Below are positions 17,979-26,788 of a DNA stretch of 64,000 nt, piece after piece. The position numbers and the translations under genes were made by a program. The DNA is taken from contig NZ_LQIV01000034.1 of assembly GCF_001500125.1 (NCBI RefSeq), positions 1 through 64,000 of the forward strand. Direction: 5' to 3'. The notes below the pieces were generated by a model, which had not been told where the DNA came from, did no database searches, and worked only from the letters and a program-made list of their open reading frames with translations. Position 1 is the first letter of the stretch; each line of letters begins with the position of its first letter. Source of the stretch: Mycobacterium sp. IS-1742. GTDB lineage: Bacteria > Actinomycetota > Actinomycetes > Mycobacteriales > Mycobacteriaceae.

Positions 17979-19322
17979 ATGACCCTTCCGACGACCCGGG
18001 CCCGGGCGGCCTTCCCGCCGGGGCCCCGCCTGCCCGCACCGGTGCAGGCGGCACTGCTGATGCGGTACTGGCCGAGCTTCGTCTCGGCCTGCCGACGCCG
18101 ATACGGTCCGGTCTTCGCGCTGCGGGTGTCGTCGCTCGGCACGATGGTGTACCTCGCCGACCCGGCCGACATCAAGACGGTGTTCGCCGGCGACCCGCGC
18201 CGGTACCACGCCGGTGAGGCGAATGCGATGTTGCGCGGGATGCTCGGTGACACATCGGTTCTCGTGATCGACGAGGACGTGCATCGGGACCGGCGGCGGC
18301 TGATGATGGCGCCGTTCCACCGTGACGCGGTCGCCCGGCAGGTCGAGGTGATGACCGGGATCGCCGCCGACAACATCGCGCGCTGGCCGGTCGGCGCCCC
18401 GTTCGCGGTGGCGCCGAAGATGTCCGAGATCACGCTGGAGGTGATCCTGCGGACGGTGATCGGCGCGAGTGACCCGGCGCGGCTGGCCGCGTTACGCGCG
18501 GTCATGCCGAGGCTGCTGACGGTGACGCCCTGGACGACACCGGCGCTGGCCGACCCCGGCCTGCAGCGGCTGCCGCTGTGGCGGTCGCTGAGGAACCGCA
18601 TCGAGGAGGCGGACCGGCTGTTGTACGCCGAGATCGCCGAGCGCCGTGCCGATCCCGACCTGACGCGACGTACCGACGTGCTGGCGATGCTCGTGCGCAG
18701 TGCCCACGAGGGTGGCCGCACGATGAGCGACCGGGAGCTGCGCGATCAGCTGATGACACTGTTGGTGGCGGGCCACGACACCACCGCCACCGGACTGTCG
18801 TGGGCCCTGGAGCGATTGACGCGGCATCCCGCGATCCTGGCGGCCGCGGTGCGAGCGGCGGATCGCAGCGCGGCGGGCGACCCGGCCGGCGACGAATATC
18901 TCGATTGCGTCGTCAAGGAGGTGCTGCGGGTCCGGCCGGTGGTCTTCGACGTCGGCCGCGTGCTGACCGAACCGACCGAGGTCGCCGGCTACCGGTTACC
19001 GGCGGGCGTGATGGTGGCGCCGGGGATAGGGCTCGTCCACGCCGATGCCGGCGTCTACCCGGACCCGGATCGCTTCGACCCCGACCGGATGGTCGGGGCG
19101 ACGCTCACACCGACGACGTGGCTGCCGTTCGGTGGTGGCAACCGCCGCTGCCTCGGCGCGACCTTCGCGATGGTGGAGATGCGTGTCGTGCTGCGCGAGA
19201 TCCTGCGCCGAGTCGTCTTGGGCACCACGACCGCACCGGGGGAACGTCAACGGGTCAAGGCCGTGATCATGGTGCCGGCCCGCGGCGCCCGCATCCGCGT
19301 CGAGGCGAGGCGAACTACTTGA
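17979..19322 (+). CDS. Cytochrome P450 monooxygenase
   Basis: 447 residues with all P450 signatures: I-helix AGHDTTAT (264-271), ExxR as EVLR (Glu314, Arg317) and heme loop PFGGGNRRCLGATFA with Cys391 as thiolate ligand. Overall similarity is to the mycobacterial CYP135/CYP137/CYP138 group; exact family placement needs alignment. ATG 17979 is preceded by GGAGGTG at a good distance; an upstream frame to 17913 lies inside the esterase gene and is not needed. Redox partners are not encoded nearby. The 3' end overlaps the convergent methyltransferase by 8 bases. Confidence 0.93.
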   Translation: MTLPTTRARAAFPPGPRLPAPVQAALLMRYWPSFVSACRRRYGPVFALRVSSLGTMVYLADPADIKTVFAGDPRRYHAGEANAMLRGMLGDTSVLVIDEDVHRDRRRLMMAPFHRDAVARQVEVMTGIAADNIARWPVGAPFAVAPKMSEITLEVILRTVIGASDPARLAALRAVMPRLLTVTPWTTPALADPGLQRLPLWRSLRNRIEEADRLLYAEIAERRADPDLTRRTDVLAMLVRSAHEGGRTMSDRELRDQLMTLLVAGHDTTATGLSWALERLTRHPAILAAAVRAADRSAAGDPAGDEYLDCVVKEVLRVRPVVFDVGRVLTEPTEVAGYRLPAGVMVAPGIGLVHADAGVYPDPDRFDPDRMVGATLTPTTWLPFGGGNRRCLGATFAMVEMRVVLREILRRVVLGTTTAPGERQRVKAVIMVPARGARIRVEARRTT

Positions 19323-20211
19323 CCAGCGTGAACTGTGCGACGTAGCTGACGTTGCGGTTGAAGAAGTCCGCGCAGCCCAGCAGGTACTTCATGTACCGGT
19401 CGTAGACCTCTTCGCTCGTCACGGCGATGGCCTGTTCGCGCTGCGCCTCGAGGCTCTGCGCCCAGGTGGTGAGCGTGCGGACGTAACTGGCGGTGAGGTC
19501 GTCGCGTTCGACGACGGAAAAGCCTGCGGCCGTGGAGTATTCGACGACATCCTCGTCGCAGGGCACCGAGCCGCCGGGGAAGATCTCCTTGGCGATGAAA
19601 CGCATGAACCGCAGATCGGTCATGGTGATCGGGACGCCCAGCTCGGGCCAGCGCTTGAGCGGGTGGCCCATGATCGTCTGCAGCACCATGCGCCCGTCGC
19701 CGGGCATGATGCGGTGGCACAGGTCGAAGAACGCCTTGTAGCGGTCCTTGGGGAACGCCTCGAACGCCTCGATGCTGACGATGCGGTCGACGGGCTGTTC
19801 GAACTCCTCCCAGCCGCGCAGCATCACCTGGCGCGACCGGGAGGTGTCGATGCCGTCGAGGATCTGCTGACCCAGCGACTGCTGATTCCGGCTCAGGGTG
19901 AGGCCGATGACGTTGACGTCGTACTTCTCGACCGCGCGCTTCATCATCGCGCCCCAGCCACAGCCCACGTCGAGCAGCGTCATGCCGGGGTGCAGGTCGA
20001 GCTTGCCGAGCGCCAGGTCGATCTTGGCCAGCTGCGCCTCTTCGAGCGTCATGTCGTCACGCTCGAAGTAGGCGGAGCTGTACGTACGCGTCGGGTCCTG
20101 CCAGAGCCCGAAGAACTCGTTGGAGATGTCGTAGTGGGCCTGGACGTCCTCGTAGGCCACCTTCATCTTCGTCGAAGTCCCTGTCGAGCCCCCCGACCCG
20201 CTGTCCGCCAT
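19315..20211 (-). CDS. Cyclopropane mycolic acid synthase family methyltransferase, UmaA-like
   Basis: 298 residues of the mycolate-modifying SAM-dependent methyltransferase family: HYDISNEFFGLWQDPTRTYS, SAM loop LLDVGCGWGAMMKRA, NVIGLTLSRNQ and a C-terminal FFNRNVSYVAQFTLVK. At the active site it reads VSIEAFEAFPKDRY, where CmaA/PcaA/MmaA enzymes have GAFEHFG; the Ala-Phe version is the one I associate with UmaA. It should act on meromycolate double bonds or a related acyl substrate, reaction uncertain. It forms a tandem with a second family member upstream, separated by 65 bases. Confidence 0.88.
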   Translation of the reverse strand: MADSGSGGSTGTSTKMKVAYEDVQAHYDISNEFFGLWQDPTRTYSSAYFERDDMTLEEAQLAKIDLALGKLDLHPGMTLLDVGCGWGAMMKRAVEKYDVNVIGLTLSRNQQSLGQQILDGIDTSRSRQVMLRGWEEFEQPVDRIVSIEAFEAFPKDRYKAFFDLCHRIMPGDGRMVLQTIMGHPLKRWPELGVPITMTDLRFMRFIAKEIFPGGSVPCDEDVVEYSTAAGFSVVERDDLTASYVRTLTTWAQSLEAQREQAIAVTSEEVYDRYMKYLLGCADFFNRNVSYVAQFTLVK

Positions 20212-20276
20212 CTGCGTCGTCCTCCGTTGTCCGTGAAAATCGATCTTGAACCTTATACGCAGATTGCCTAGCTGTG

Positions 20277-21209
20277 CTAAGCGGGAGCCTTCTCCAGCGT
20301 GAACTGTGCGACGTCGGTGTAGCCCTGGCGGAACAGATCGGCACAGCCGTCGAGGTACTTGAGGAACCGCTCGTAGATCACCTCGTTCGTGATCTCGATG
20401 GCCTCGTCCTTGTGCGCCTCGAGGTTGCGGGCCCAGGTGTCGAGGGTCTTGACGTAGTGCTCCTGGAGGTGCTGCTCGCGGGTCACGGTGTAGCCGGCCT
20501 TGACGGCGTGCTCCTTGACCATCGAGGCCAGCGGCAGACGGCCGCCGGGGTAGATCTCGTCCATGATGAACTTGATGAACCGCACCCGCGACATCGTCAG
20601 CGGCAGGCCCTTGGCCTTGATCTCCTCATCCTCCGGGATGATGATCGTGTGCAGCATCTGCACGCCGTCGTCGGGCATCCAGTCGAAGGTCTTCTTGAAG
20701 TAGTCGTCGTACTTGTTGAAGCCGAAGTGCTCGAACGCGCCGATCGACACGATCCGGTCGACCCGGCCGGTGAAGTCCTCCCACGGCTGCAGGCGGACCT
20801 CCAAGGTGCGGTCGGTCTGCGCGTTGGCGAACCAGTGCTCTTCGATGTGGCGCTTCTGGTTCTCCGAGAGCGTCAGGCCGATGACGTTGACGTCGTACTT
20901 CTCGACCGCCCGCATGATCGTGGCGCCCCAGCCGCAGCCGATGTCCAGCAACGTCATCCCGGGCTCGAGGCCGAGCTTGCCCAGTGACAGGTCGATCTTG
21001 GCCATCTGGGCCTGTTCCAGCGTGTAGTCGTCCTTCTCGAAGTACGCGCAGCTGTAGACCTGGTTCGGATCCTGCCAGAGCTTGAAGAATTCGTTGGAGA
21101 TGTCGTAGTGGAACTGGACTTCGCCCTTGTCCGAGCCACGGGTCTGCGAAGCGGACTTCGACAGCCACTTGGACTCTGCCCTGGGGGATGCACTCGATGT
21201 ATCTGCCAC
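20277..21209 (-). CDS. Cyclopropane mycolic acid synthase family methyltransferase (CmaA/MmaA/PcaA type)
   Basis: 310 residues with the complete family pattern: FHYDISNEFFKLWQDPNQVY, LLDIGCGWGATIMRA, NVIGLTLSENQ and the canonical GAFEHFG carrying the active-site Glu. It differs from its neighbour in this pocket and has a longer hydrophilic N-terminus. Members transfer a methylene or methyl group from SAM to cis double bonds of mycolic acids; which product is made cannot be read from sequence alone. It precedes the UmaA-like gene, and a shared transcript is likely. Confidence 0.9.
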   Translation of the reverse strand: MADTSSASPRAESKWLSKSASQTRGSDKGEVQFHYDISNEFFKLWQDPNQVYSCAYFEKDDYTLEQAQMAKIDLSLGKLGLEPGMTLLDIGCGWGATIMRAVEKYDVNVIGLTLSENQKRHIEEHWFANAQTDRTLEVRLQPWEDFTGRVDRIVSIGAFEHFGFNKYDDYFKKTFDWMPDDGVQMLHTIIIPEDEEIKAKGLPLTMSRVRFIKFIMDEIYPGGRLPLASMVKEHAVKAGYTVTREQHLQEHYVKTLDTWARNLEAHKDEAIEITNEVIYERFLKYLDGCADLFRQGYTDVAQFTLEKAPA

Positions 21210-21545
21210 TGTCCGTCCTGGTGAGATCGTTTATTCGGGCCTGAACACTCGGTGCCTGCTGCTCGACACGGTGCCGAGACTACGCCTGCAGTCAGTTGAT
21301 CAACGCGCTTGTCGCCACTATGTCTGGCACTTCTCAGGAATGCCAATCGTGGGTGGGCCGGGTCGGCTCGCCGCATGCGAGGAGCTAACGGCGGGCTGTC
21401 GGCGAGGCGATAAGTTAGTGCGGATTCTCCCTGCGGGTGGGACGTCAGCAATGGTTGGAGCCCGGTCGCACCTCTCTGGGGGCCGCACGCGAGCATCCCC
21501 CCGGCGCGCCGGGTCCGGCAGCGCGTCGGTTCAGCTGGTCGGGTG
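21210..21545. other. 336-bp non-coding stretch between methyltransferase and small basic protein genes
   Basis: Both flanking genes run on the minus strand, so this should hold the promoter of the methyltransferase pair and the end of the small gene's transcript. A long plus-strand open frame crosses it, but its sequence there is low-complexity and unlike any protein, and the real gene in that frame starts only at 21841. I see no RNA gene. Confidence 0.45.
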
Positions 21546-21683
21546 TCAGCGCTTCTTGCCGTGGAAGAGGGCGTCGGTGGACGAGCGCTTGGCGGAGGCC
21601 TTGGCGTGCTTGGCGGCGCGCTTCTCCTTGAGGCTCCTACCGGCCTTCTTGGTCATGGTCGATCTGGGTGATTTGTCAGACAT
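21546..21683 (-). CDS. Small conserved lysine/arginine-rich protein, 45 residues
   Basis: Reads MSDKSPRSTMTKKAGRSLKE at the start and ends DALFHGKKR. The middle is KRAAKHAKASAKRSS. I recall similar very basic small proteins (KAGRSLKEKRAAK core) across mycobacteria, of unknown function; nucleic-acid binding is an inference from charge. An in-frame ATG at 21710 would add nine residues. It is divergent from the SDR gene at 21841. Confidence 0.75.
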   Translation of the reverse strand: MSDKSPRSTMTKKAGRSLKEKRAAKHAKASAKRSSTDALFHGKKR

Positions 21684-21840
21684 CGTCGGCCCTTTGCCTC
21701 GGGGGGCCATGGTGGTCCCGACGGACCGATTTTACGCCGCATCATGGTCGGCGGGCCGAAGTCGCGCCAGGTCGGCGCTCGCCGACGGCCGGCGGTCGGT
21801 CATGCGGTATGAAGCAAGGCGGACACAGGAAAGGACGCTC

Positions 21841-22608
21841 ATGCGCATCGACGGAATCTCCACTTTGGTGACCGGGGCGTCGTCCGGTCTGGGGCGGGCC
21901 ACCGCGACGCGGCTGGTCGAAAAGGGCGCCTCTGTTGTGCTCGTCGACCTGCCCAGCTCTGACGGCACCCGCGTCGCCGACGAACTCGGCAGCGCAGCGA
22001 CCTTCGTTCCGGCCGACGTGACCGACACCGAGGCGCTCGACGCCGCGCTCGATGCGGCAGTCGAACGCGGTCCCCTCCGGGCGGTCGTGCACTGTGCGGG
22101 CCGCGGCGGGGACCGCCTGCGGATCCTCGACAAACAGCAGCAGCCGGGCGACCTGGACAGCTTCGCAGAAGTGTTGCGGGTCAATCTGATCGGCACGTAC
22201 AACGTGGTGCGCCTGGTGGCCGCGCGGATGGCAGGCAACGACCTCCTCGACGGGGACCGGGGAGCCATCGTGATGACGGCATCGGTGGCCGCGTTCGACG
22301 GTCAGATCGGCCAGACCGCCTACACCGCCTCCAAGGCCGGGGTGCACGGCATCACGCTGGTGGCGGCCCGCGATCTCGCGTCGTATCAGATCCGCGTCAA
22401 CACCATCGCGCCGGGAACCTTCGACACCGCGATGCTCGCCCGACTCCGCGACGACATCCGGCAGGGACTCGCCGAGGCGATCCCGCATCCCAAGCGGCTC
22501 GGCGACGCGGCCGACTACGCCCACATGGCGGTGAGTCTGATCGAGAGCCAGTACGTCAACGGCGAGACCATCCGTCTGGATGGCGCACTGCGCATGGCCC
22601 CGCGCTGA
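21841..22608 (+). CDS. Short-chain dehydrogenase/reductase, HSD17B10/FabG-like
   Basis: 255 residues with a Rossmann fold: TGASSGLGRAT cofactor loop (TGxxxGxG) near residue 10, a conserved Asp after the second strand (LVDLPSSDG) that favours NAD(H), NLIGTYNVVR, and the active-site TASVAAFDGQIGQTAYTASK with Ser, Tyr and Lys. It resembles type II 3-hydroxyacyl-CoA dehydrogenases used in fatty acid or steroid side-chain oxidation. ATG 21841 has GGAAAGGA just upstream; the frame continues far upstream but is not coding there. No pathway partners are adjacent. Confidence 0.9.
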   Translation: MRIDGISTLVTGASSGLGRATATRLVEKGASVVLVDLPSSDGTRVADELGSAATFVPADVTDTEALDAALDAAVERGPLRAVVHCAGRGGDRLRILDKQQQPGDLDSFAEVLRVNLIGTYNVVRLVAARMAGNDLLDGDRGAIVMTASVAAFDGQIGQTAYTASKAGVHGITLVAARDLASYQIRVNTIAPGTFDTAMLARLRDDIRQGLAEAIPHPKRLGDAADYAHMAVSLIESQYVNGETIRLDGALRMAPR

Positions 22609-22658
22609 CGGTCCCGGCGTAGTTTCCCCGGTGAGCACTGCCGTGCCATGCTCGTGCC

Positions 22659-23996
22659 ATGGTCTCCGTGCCGGAGACGGTGTACGCGCGGGATGGCGAC
22701 GCCCATCTCGCCTATCAGGTTGTCGGCGGCGACGGGCCCGATCTGCTCTTCGTCCCGACCGCCACGTTCCCGATCGACCTGCTGTGGGATGACCCGACCG
22801 TCGCCGGACACCTGCGCCACTTGGCGTCGTTCAGCCGGTTGATCCTCACCGATCTGCTCGGGACCGGGAGTTCGGATGCGGTGCCGATCAAGGACCGGCC
22901 GGCGATGCAGTCCTGGGCGGACGGTCTGCTGACGGTGCTCGACGCGGTGGGCAGCGACTCGGCGACGGTGTTCGGGATGTCCGAATCGGGCCTCTCGGCG
23001 CTGCTGCTGGCGGCCAGCCACCCGCACCGGGTGCGTTCGCTGGTGCTCACCAACCCGTTCGCGCGGTACCTCCGTGGCCCGGACCAGCCGTTCGGGATGC
23101 CGGAGGCGACGTTGGCGCGGTACCTCGAGGCAGCCGAACGGGCGGTGGGCAGCGGTGCGCTGGTCGATCAGCTGGCCCCCAGCTGGTCGGGTGATGCGGC
23201 GAAACGTCGGTGGTGGGCGCGCAACGAGCGGCTGGCGGGTGGGCCCGCGCACTTCCGGGCGATCCTGGACCTGTTCCTGCGCACCGACATTCGTCCGGCT
23301 CTCGGGAGCATTCAGGCGCCGGCGCTGCTGCTGCACCGGCGTGGCGACCGGCATGTCCGCGGGGAGCACGCAGCAGACATGGCCCGGCGGATCCCGCACG
23401 CACGCCGCGTGGAACTCGACGGCGACGACAACGCGTGGTTCGCGGGAGATGCAGACCGTGTCGTCGATGAGATCGAGTCGTTCGTCACCGGCGGCCGGGC
23501 GGTCCCGCAGTCCAATCGCGTGCTGTCGACGGTGTTGTTCACCGACATCGTCGGATCGACCGAGCTGGCCGCGGCGCTAGGCGACGGCGAGTGGACGGCG
23601 CTGCTCGCCGCGCACGACCGGATCGTCGAACGCGAGGTGGCCGGGGCCCGCGGCGCAGTCGTCAAGTTCACCGGGGACGGGGCGCTGGCGACCTTCGACG
23701 GTCCGGCGCGGGCGATCAACTGCGCGAGGGCGATTCGGGAGGGCGTCGCGGATCTGGGCCTGACGATCCGCACCGGACTGCACACCGGTGAGGTGGAGGT
23801 GACCGACGGTGACGTCCACGGCATCGCGGTGCACATCGCGGCGCGGATCATGGCACTCGCGGCGCCCGGAGAGGTGCTGGTGTCCGGGGTGGTGCCCCCG
23901 CTGGTGCTGGGGTCGCGGTTCGAGTTCGCCGACCGTGGCCGCTACGAGCTCAAGGGCGTGCCGAACCGGTGGCCGGTCTTCGCGGTGCGGGAGTGA
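22659..23996 (+). CDS. Alpha/beta-hydrolase fused to class III adenylate cyclase (Rv1900c-like)
   Basis: 445 residues. The N-terminal domain (about 1-275) is an alpha/beta hydrolase fold with FGMSESGLSALLLA, where Ser108 sits at the nucleophile position although the last Gly of GxSxG is Ser. The C-terminal domain (about 287-440) is a class III cyclase: VLFTDIVGSTELAAAL with metal-binding Asp296, KFTGDGALATFD with Asp340, RTGLHTGEV and a C-terminal DRGRYELKGV. It should make cAMP as a homodimer in the cytosol. The architecture matches Mycobacterium tuberculosis Rv1900c. The hydrolase domain may be a sensor; its activity is uncertain. Confidence 0.92.
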   Translation: MVSVPETVYARDGDAHLAYQVVGGDGPDLLFVPTATFPIDLLWDDPTVAGHLRHLASFSRLILTDLLGTGSSDAVPIKDRPAMQSWADGLLTVLDAVGSDSATVFGMSESGLSALLLAASHPHRVRSLVLTNPFARYLRGPDQPFGMPEATLARYLEAAERAVGSGALVDQLAPSWSGDAAKRRWWARNERLAGGPAHFRAILDLFLRTDIRPALGSIQAPALLLHRRGDRHVRGEHAADMARRIPHARRVELDGDDNAWFAGDADRVVDEIESFVTGGRAVPQSNRVLSTVLFTDIVGSTELAAALGDGEWTALLAAHDRIVEREVAGARGAVVKFTGDGALATFDGPARAINCARAIREGVADLGLTIRTGLHTGEVEVTDGDVHGIAVHIAARIMALAAPGEVLVSGVVPPLVLGSRFEFADRGRYELKGVPNRWPVFAVRE

Positions 23997-24047
23997 TCGG
24001 CGAATACCGGGGTGTTAGCTGTGCGGCTCACGGGGTAACCCACCGAC

Positions 24048-25913
24048 ATGCCGTTAGGGGACGGTACGAAGATCGCTGGGTACACGATCCAGCGGATGCT
24101 CGGCTCAGGGGGAATGGGCGAGGTCTACCTCGCCCAGCATCCGAGGCTGCCGCGACAGGACGCGCTCAAGGTGCTCAAGGCCGACATCTCGGCCGACGCC
24201 GACTTCCTGGAGCGGTTCCATCGCGAGGCCGACCTCGCCGCCAAGCTCTGGCACCCGCACATCGTCGGTATCCACGACCGCGGGAGGTACCGGGGGCGGT
24301 TGTGGATCTCGATGGACTTCGTCGACGGCACGGACGTCGGGCGTCTGCTGCAGCAGAAGTACCCGAACGGGATGCCGGCCGAGGACGCGCTGGAGATCGT
24401 CACGGCGGTCGCGAGCGCGCTCGACTACGCGCACAGCCGGGGGCTGCTGCACCGCGACGTGAAACCCGCCAACATCCTGGTTGCCGACGTCGACAACGGT
24501 GAACGGCGCATCCTGCTCGGCGACTTCGGGGTGGCCCGCGATCTGGCCGACGACACCAGCGGCGGGCTGACCGCCACGAACATGACGGTCGGCACGGCCG
24601 CCTACGCCGCACCCGAGCAATTGATGGGGCTCGACGTCGACGGCCGGACCGACCAGTACTCGCTGGCGGTGACGGCGTATCACATGCTGACCGGCGCACC
24701 GCCGTTCCGGAACTCGAAGGCGGCCGTCGTCATCGGCCAGCACCTGAACGCGACGCCGCCGCGTCTCGCCGACACCCATCCGGAGTTGGCGCCGCTCGAC
24801 GCGGCGATGGCGCGGGCGCTGGCGAAGGATCCCGACGAGCGGTTCGCGACGTGTATGGATTTCGCGCGGGCGCTGGAGGCGCCGGAGAACGGGGAGCCGC
24901 CCCCGGCTCTCGGCGAGGCCGAGACGATGGTGCGGTCGGCGGCACCGCCGCCTGCTGCGCCTGCGCAACCGGCCGCGCCGGTCCCACGCCGCCGCGCGGG
25001 GGGATGGCTGGCGGCTGCGGCCGTGGTGCTGGTGGCCGTGGCGGCGGTCCTGGGTTACCTCGTCTTCGCTCCCGGCGACGAGAAACCGGCCCCCGAACCG
25101 TTCACGCTGGCGGGCACGCTGCGCCTTCCGGACGAGGTGATGAAGACCAGCGGGCTGCCGGGCGGATACACGTGCGCGGGCACGAAGACCTACGGCGACA
25201 TCGGGCCCAATGCACCGGTCATCGTCGAGGACGAGGCCGGCAAGCTGCTCGCCAAGGGAGCCATTCACGGGAGCGACAGTGAGCGTGAGGGGTGCTCACT
25301 GTCGTTCCGGGTTCCCGAGGTGCCGACCGGGGCGAAGTTCTACCGGGTGCAGGTCGCGCATTCCGCGGAAGCGAACTACACCGAGGCCGAGGCGAAGGCA
25401 GGCGTCGAGGTCGAGGTCGGACCCGTCGAACCCGAGCCGTCGCCGTCGCCGTCGCAGTCGCCGTCGCAGTCGCCGTCAACGGTGACCAAGACGCTGCCGC
25501 CACCACCGCCTGTCACGCCGGATGTGGAGCAGCGCAGCCTCTCTCAGCTGCAGACCATTGCGCGCAACGACCGGCCCTACGTGTCGCTGTATCTCACCGA
25601 CAGGTGGCTTCCGCAGCTCAGCGCCAAGCGTGTCGGTCTCGAGGCCGAGGGCACGGTGTGGGACAACGAGCAGATCCTCGCGGAGCATCTGGCGATTCGA
25701 GAGGAGTACCCGGGCGCGCGGCTCCTGTGGTCGGGTGACTGGTCCACGTACGACAGCCGCAATTTCTGGATCACGATCGTCGGCTGGACCTCGACGGATC
25801 CGGGGGAGATCCTCTCGTGGTGCACGTACGAGGGGTACGACCGGGACCACTGCATCGCCAAGATCGTCAGCACCTCGCGCGGCCCGGACGACACGACGAA
25901 GACGAACCCTTAG
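24048..25913 (+). CDS. PknF-like transmembrane Ser/Thr protein kinase
   Basis: 621 residues. The kinase domain (about 10-275) is very close to mycobacterial PknF in wording (GSGGMGEVYLAQHPRLPRQD, WHPHIVGIHDRG and TATNMTVGTAAYAAPEQLMG). It has Lys41, HRDVKPAN with Asp137, and GDFGVAR in place of DFG. A Pro/Ala-rich linker leads to one membrane helix (about 319-341). The extracellular part has a beta domain (about 355-455), a Pro-Ser-Gln spacer, then a C-terminal domain of about 110 residues (DRPYVSLYLTDRWLPQLSAK) that also ends the propeller protein at 28.6-31.1 kb. It converges on ppk2, overlapping by 4 bases. Confidence 0.93.
   Translation: MPLGDGTKIAGYTIQRMLGSGGMGEVYLAQHPRLPRQDALKVLKADISADADFLERFHREADLAAKLWHPHIVGIHDRGRYRGRLWISMDFVDGTDVGRLLQQKYPNGMPAEDALEIVTAVASALDYAHSRGLLHRDVKPANILVADVDNGERRILLGDFGVARDLADDTSGGLTATNMTVGTAAYAAPEQLMGLDVDGRTDQYSLAVTAYHMLTGAPPFRNSKAAVVIGQHLNATPPRLADTHPELAPLDAAMARALAKDPDERFATCMDFARALEAPENGEPPPALGEAETMVRSAAPPPAAPAQPAAPVPRRRAGGWLAAAAVVLVAVAAVLGYLVFAPGDEKPAPEPFTLAGTLRLPDEVMKTSGLPGGYTCAGTKTYGDIGPNAPVIVEDEAGKLLAKGAIHGSDSEREGCSLSFRVPEVPTGAKFYRVQVAHSAEANYTEAEAKAGVEVEVGPVEPEPSPSPSQSPSQSPSTVTKTLPPPPPVTPDVEQRSLSQLQTIARNDRPYVSLYLTDRWLPQLSAKRVGLEAEGTVWDNEQILAEHLAIREEYPGARLLWSGDWSTYDSRNFWITIVGWTSTDPGEILSWCTYEGYDRDHCIAKIVSTSRGPDDTTKTNP
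25437..25478 (+). repeat. CCGTCG/CAGTCG codon repeat, Ser-Pro-Gln spacer of the PknF-like kinase
   Basis: Fourteen codons alternate Pro or Gln with Ser (PSPSPSQSPSQSPS). They form the flexible link between two extracellular domains. Hexanucleotide repeats like this can vary in copy number between strains without breaking the frame. Confidence 0.8.
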
Positions 25914-26788
25914 TCCTCGAGCGCGCGGCCGACGATCAGCGGGTCCGGGTCGCAGACCACGTCCGAATCCTTGTCGTCGTAGTCGAACTTCGACAGGAAG
26001 AAGCGCATGGCGTTGATGCGGCCGCGTTTCTTGTCGTTGGTCTTCACGACGATCCACGGCGCGTGGTCGGTGTCGGTGCGCAGGAACATCTCCTCCTTGG
26101 CGCGGGTGTAGTCGTCCCACCGCCGCACCGCCTCGATGTCCATGTCGGAGAACTTCCAGTGGCGCAGCGGGTCGACGAGCCGGATCGCGAACCGGGTGCG
26201 CTGCTCGGCCGGGGACACCGAGAACCAGAACTTCGTCAGGTGCAGGCCCTCGTTGACGAGCATCTCCTCGAAAACCGGTGCCTGGCGCATGAATTCGTCC
26301 TGCTGCTCCTCGGTGGCGAAGCCCATCACCTTCTCCACGCCGGCGCGGTTGTACCAGGACCGGTCGAACAGCACCATCTCGCCGGCGGTGGGGAAGTGCG
26401 CGACGTAGCGCTGGAAGTACCACTGCGACTTCTCCTGCTCGGTGGGCTTCTCGAGCGCCACCGTGCGGGCGTAGCGGGGGTTCAGATGCTCCATGAAGCG
26501 CTGGATGGTGCCGCCCTTGCCTGCGGCGTCGCGTCCCTCGAACAGGATGATGTGGCGGGCGCCGGTGCGCTTGCTCCACCGCTGCAGCTTGAGCAGTTCG
26601 ATCTGCAGTTTGCGTTTGAGGAACTCGTATTCGGCGCGCGGCATCCGCTCGTCGTACGGGTAGTGCTCGCGCCAGGTCTGGATCGGGTTGCCGTCGCGGT
26701 CGAGCAGGACGGGGTCGTCGTCGTCATCGTCGGCCACGGTGTAGCCGTGGTTCGCGGTCGACAGGGCGTCGAGGTCGATCTCGGTCAC
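25910..26788 (-). CDS. ppk2: Polyphosphate kinase 2
   Basis: 292 residues with PPK2 hallmarks: Walker A LFEGRDAAGKGG, RYVAHFPTAGEMVLFDRSWYNRAG lid region, WFSVSPAEQ and DKKRGRINAMRFFL. PPK2 enzymes transfer phosphate between polyphosphate and nucleotides, often making GTP or ATP from polyphosphate. The start is GTG 26788, whose GTGA overlaps the stop of the upstream DUF385 gene, showing tight coupling; longer frames upstream are Arg-rich shadow sequence. An acidic run (DDDDDD) lies near the N-terminus. Confidence 0.95.
   Translation of the reverse strand: MTEIDLDALSTANHGYTVADDDDDDPVLLDRDGNPIQTWREHYPYDERMPRAEYEFLKRKLQIELLKLQRWSKRTGARHIILFEGRDAAGKGGTIQRFMEHLNPRYARTVALEKPTEQEKSQWYFQRYVAHFPTAGEMVLFDRSWYNRAGVEKVMGFATEEQQDEFMRQAPVFEEMLVNEGLHLTKFWFSVSPAEQRTRFAIRLVDPLRHWKFSDMDIEAVRRWDDYTRAKEEMFLRTDTDHAPWIVVKTNDKKRGRINAMRFFLSKFDYDDKDSDVVCDPDPLIVGRALED

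Noticed and set aside
15635..18721. 1028-residue open frame on the minus strand
   Set aside because: It lies opposite the ketosynthase end, esterase and P450 genes. Its protein is Arg/His/Gly-rich with no motifs, as expected for a shadow frame in GC-rich DNA.
21127..21840. N-terminal extension of the SDR protein
   Set aside because: The upstream part of the frame is low-complexity and crosses the small basic protein gene. The family begins at ATG 21841, which has a ribosome-binding site.
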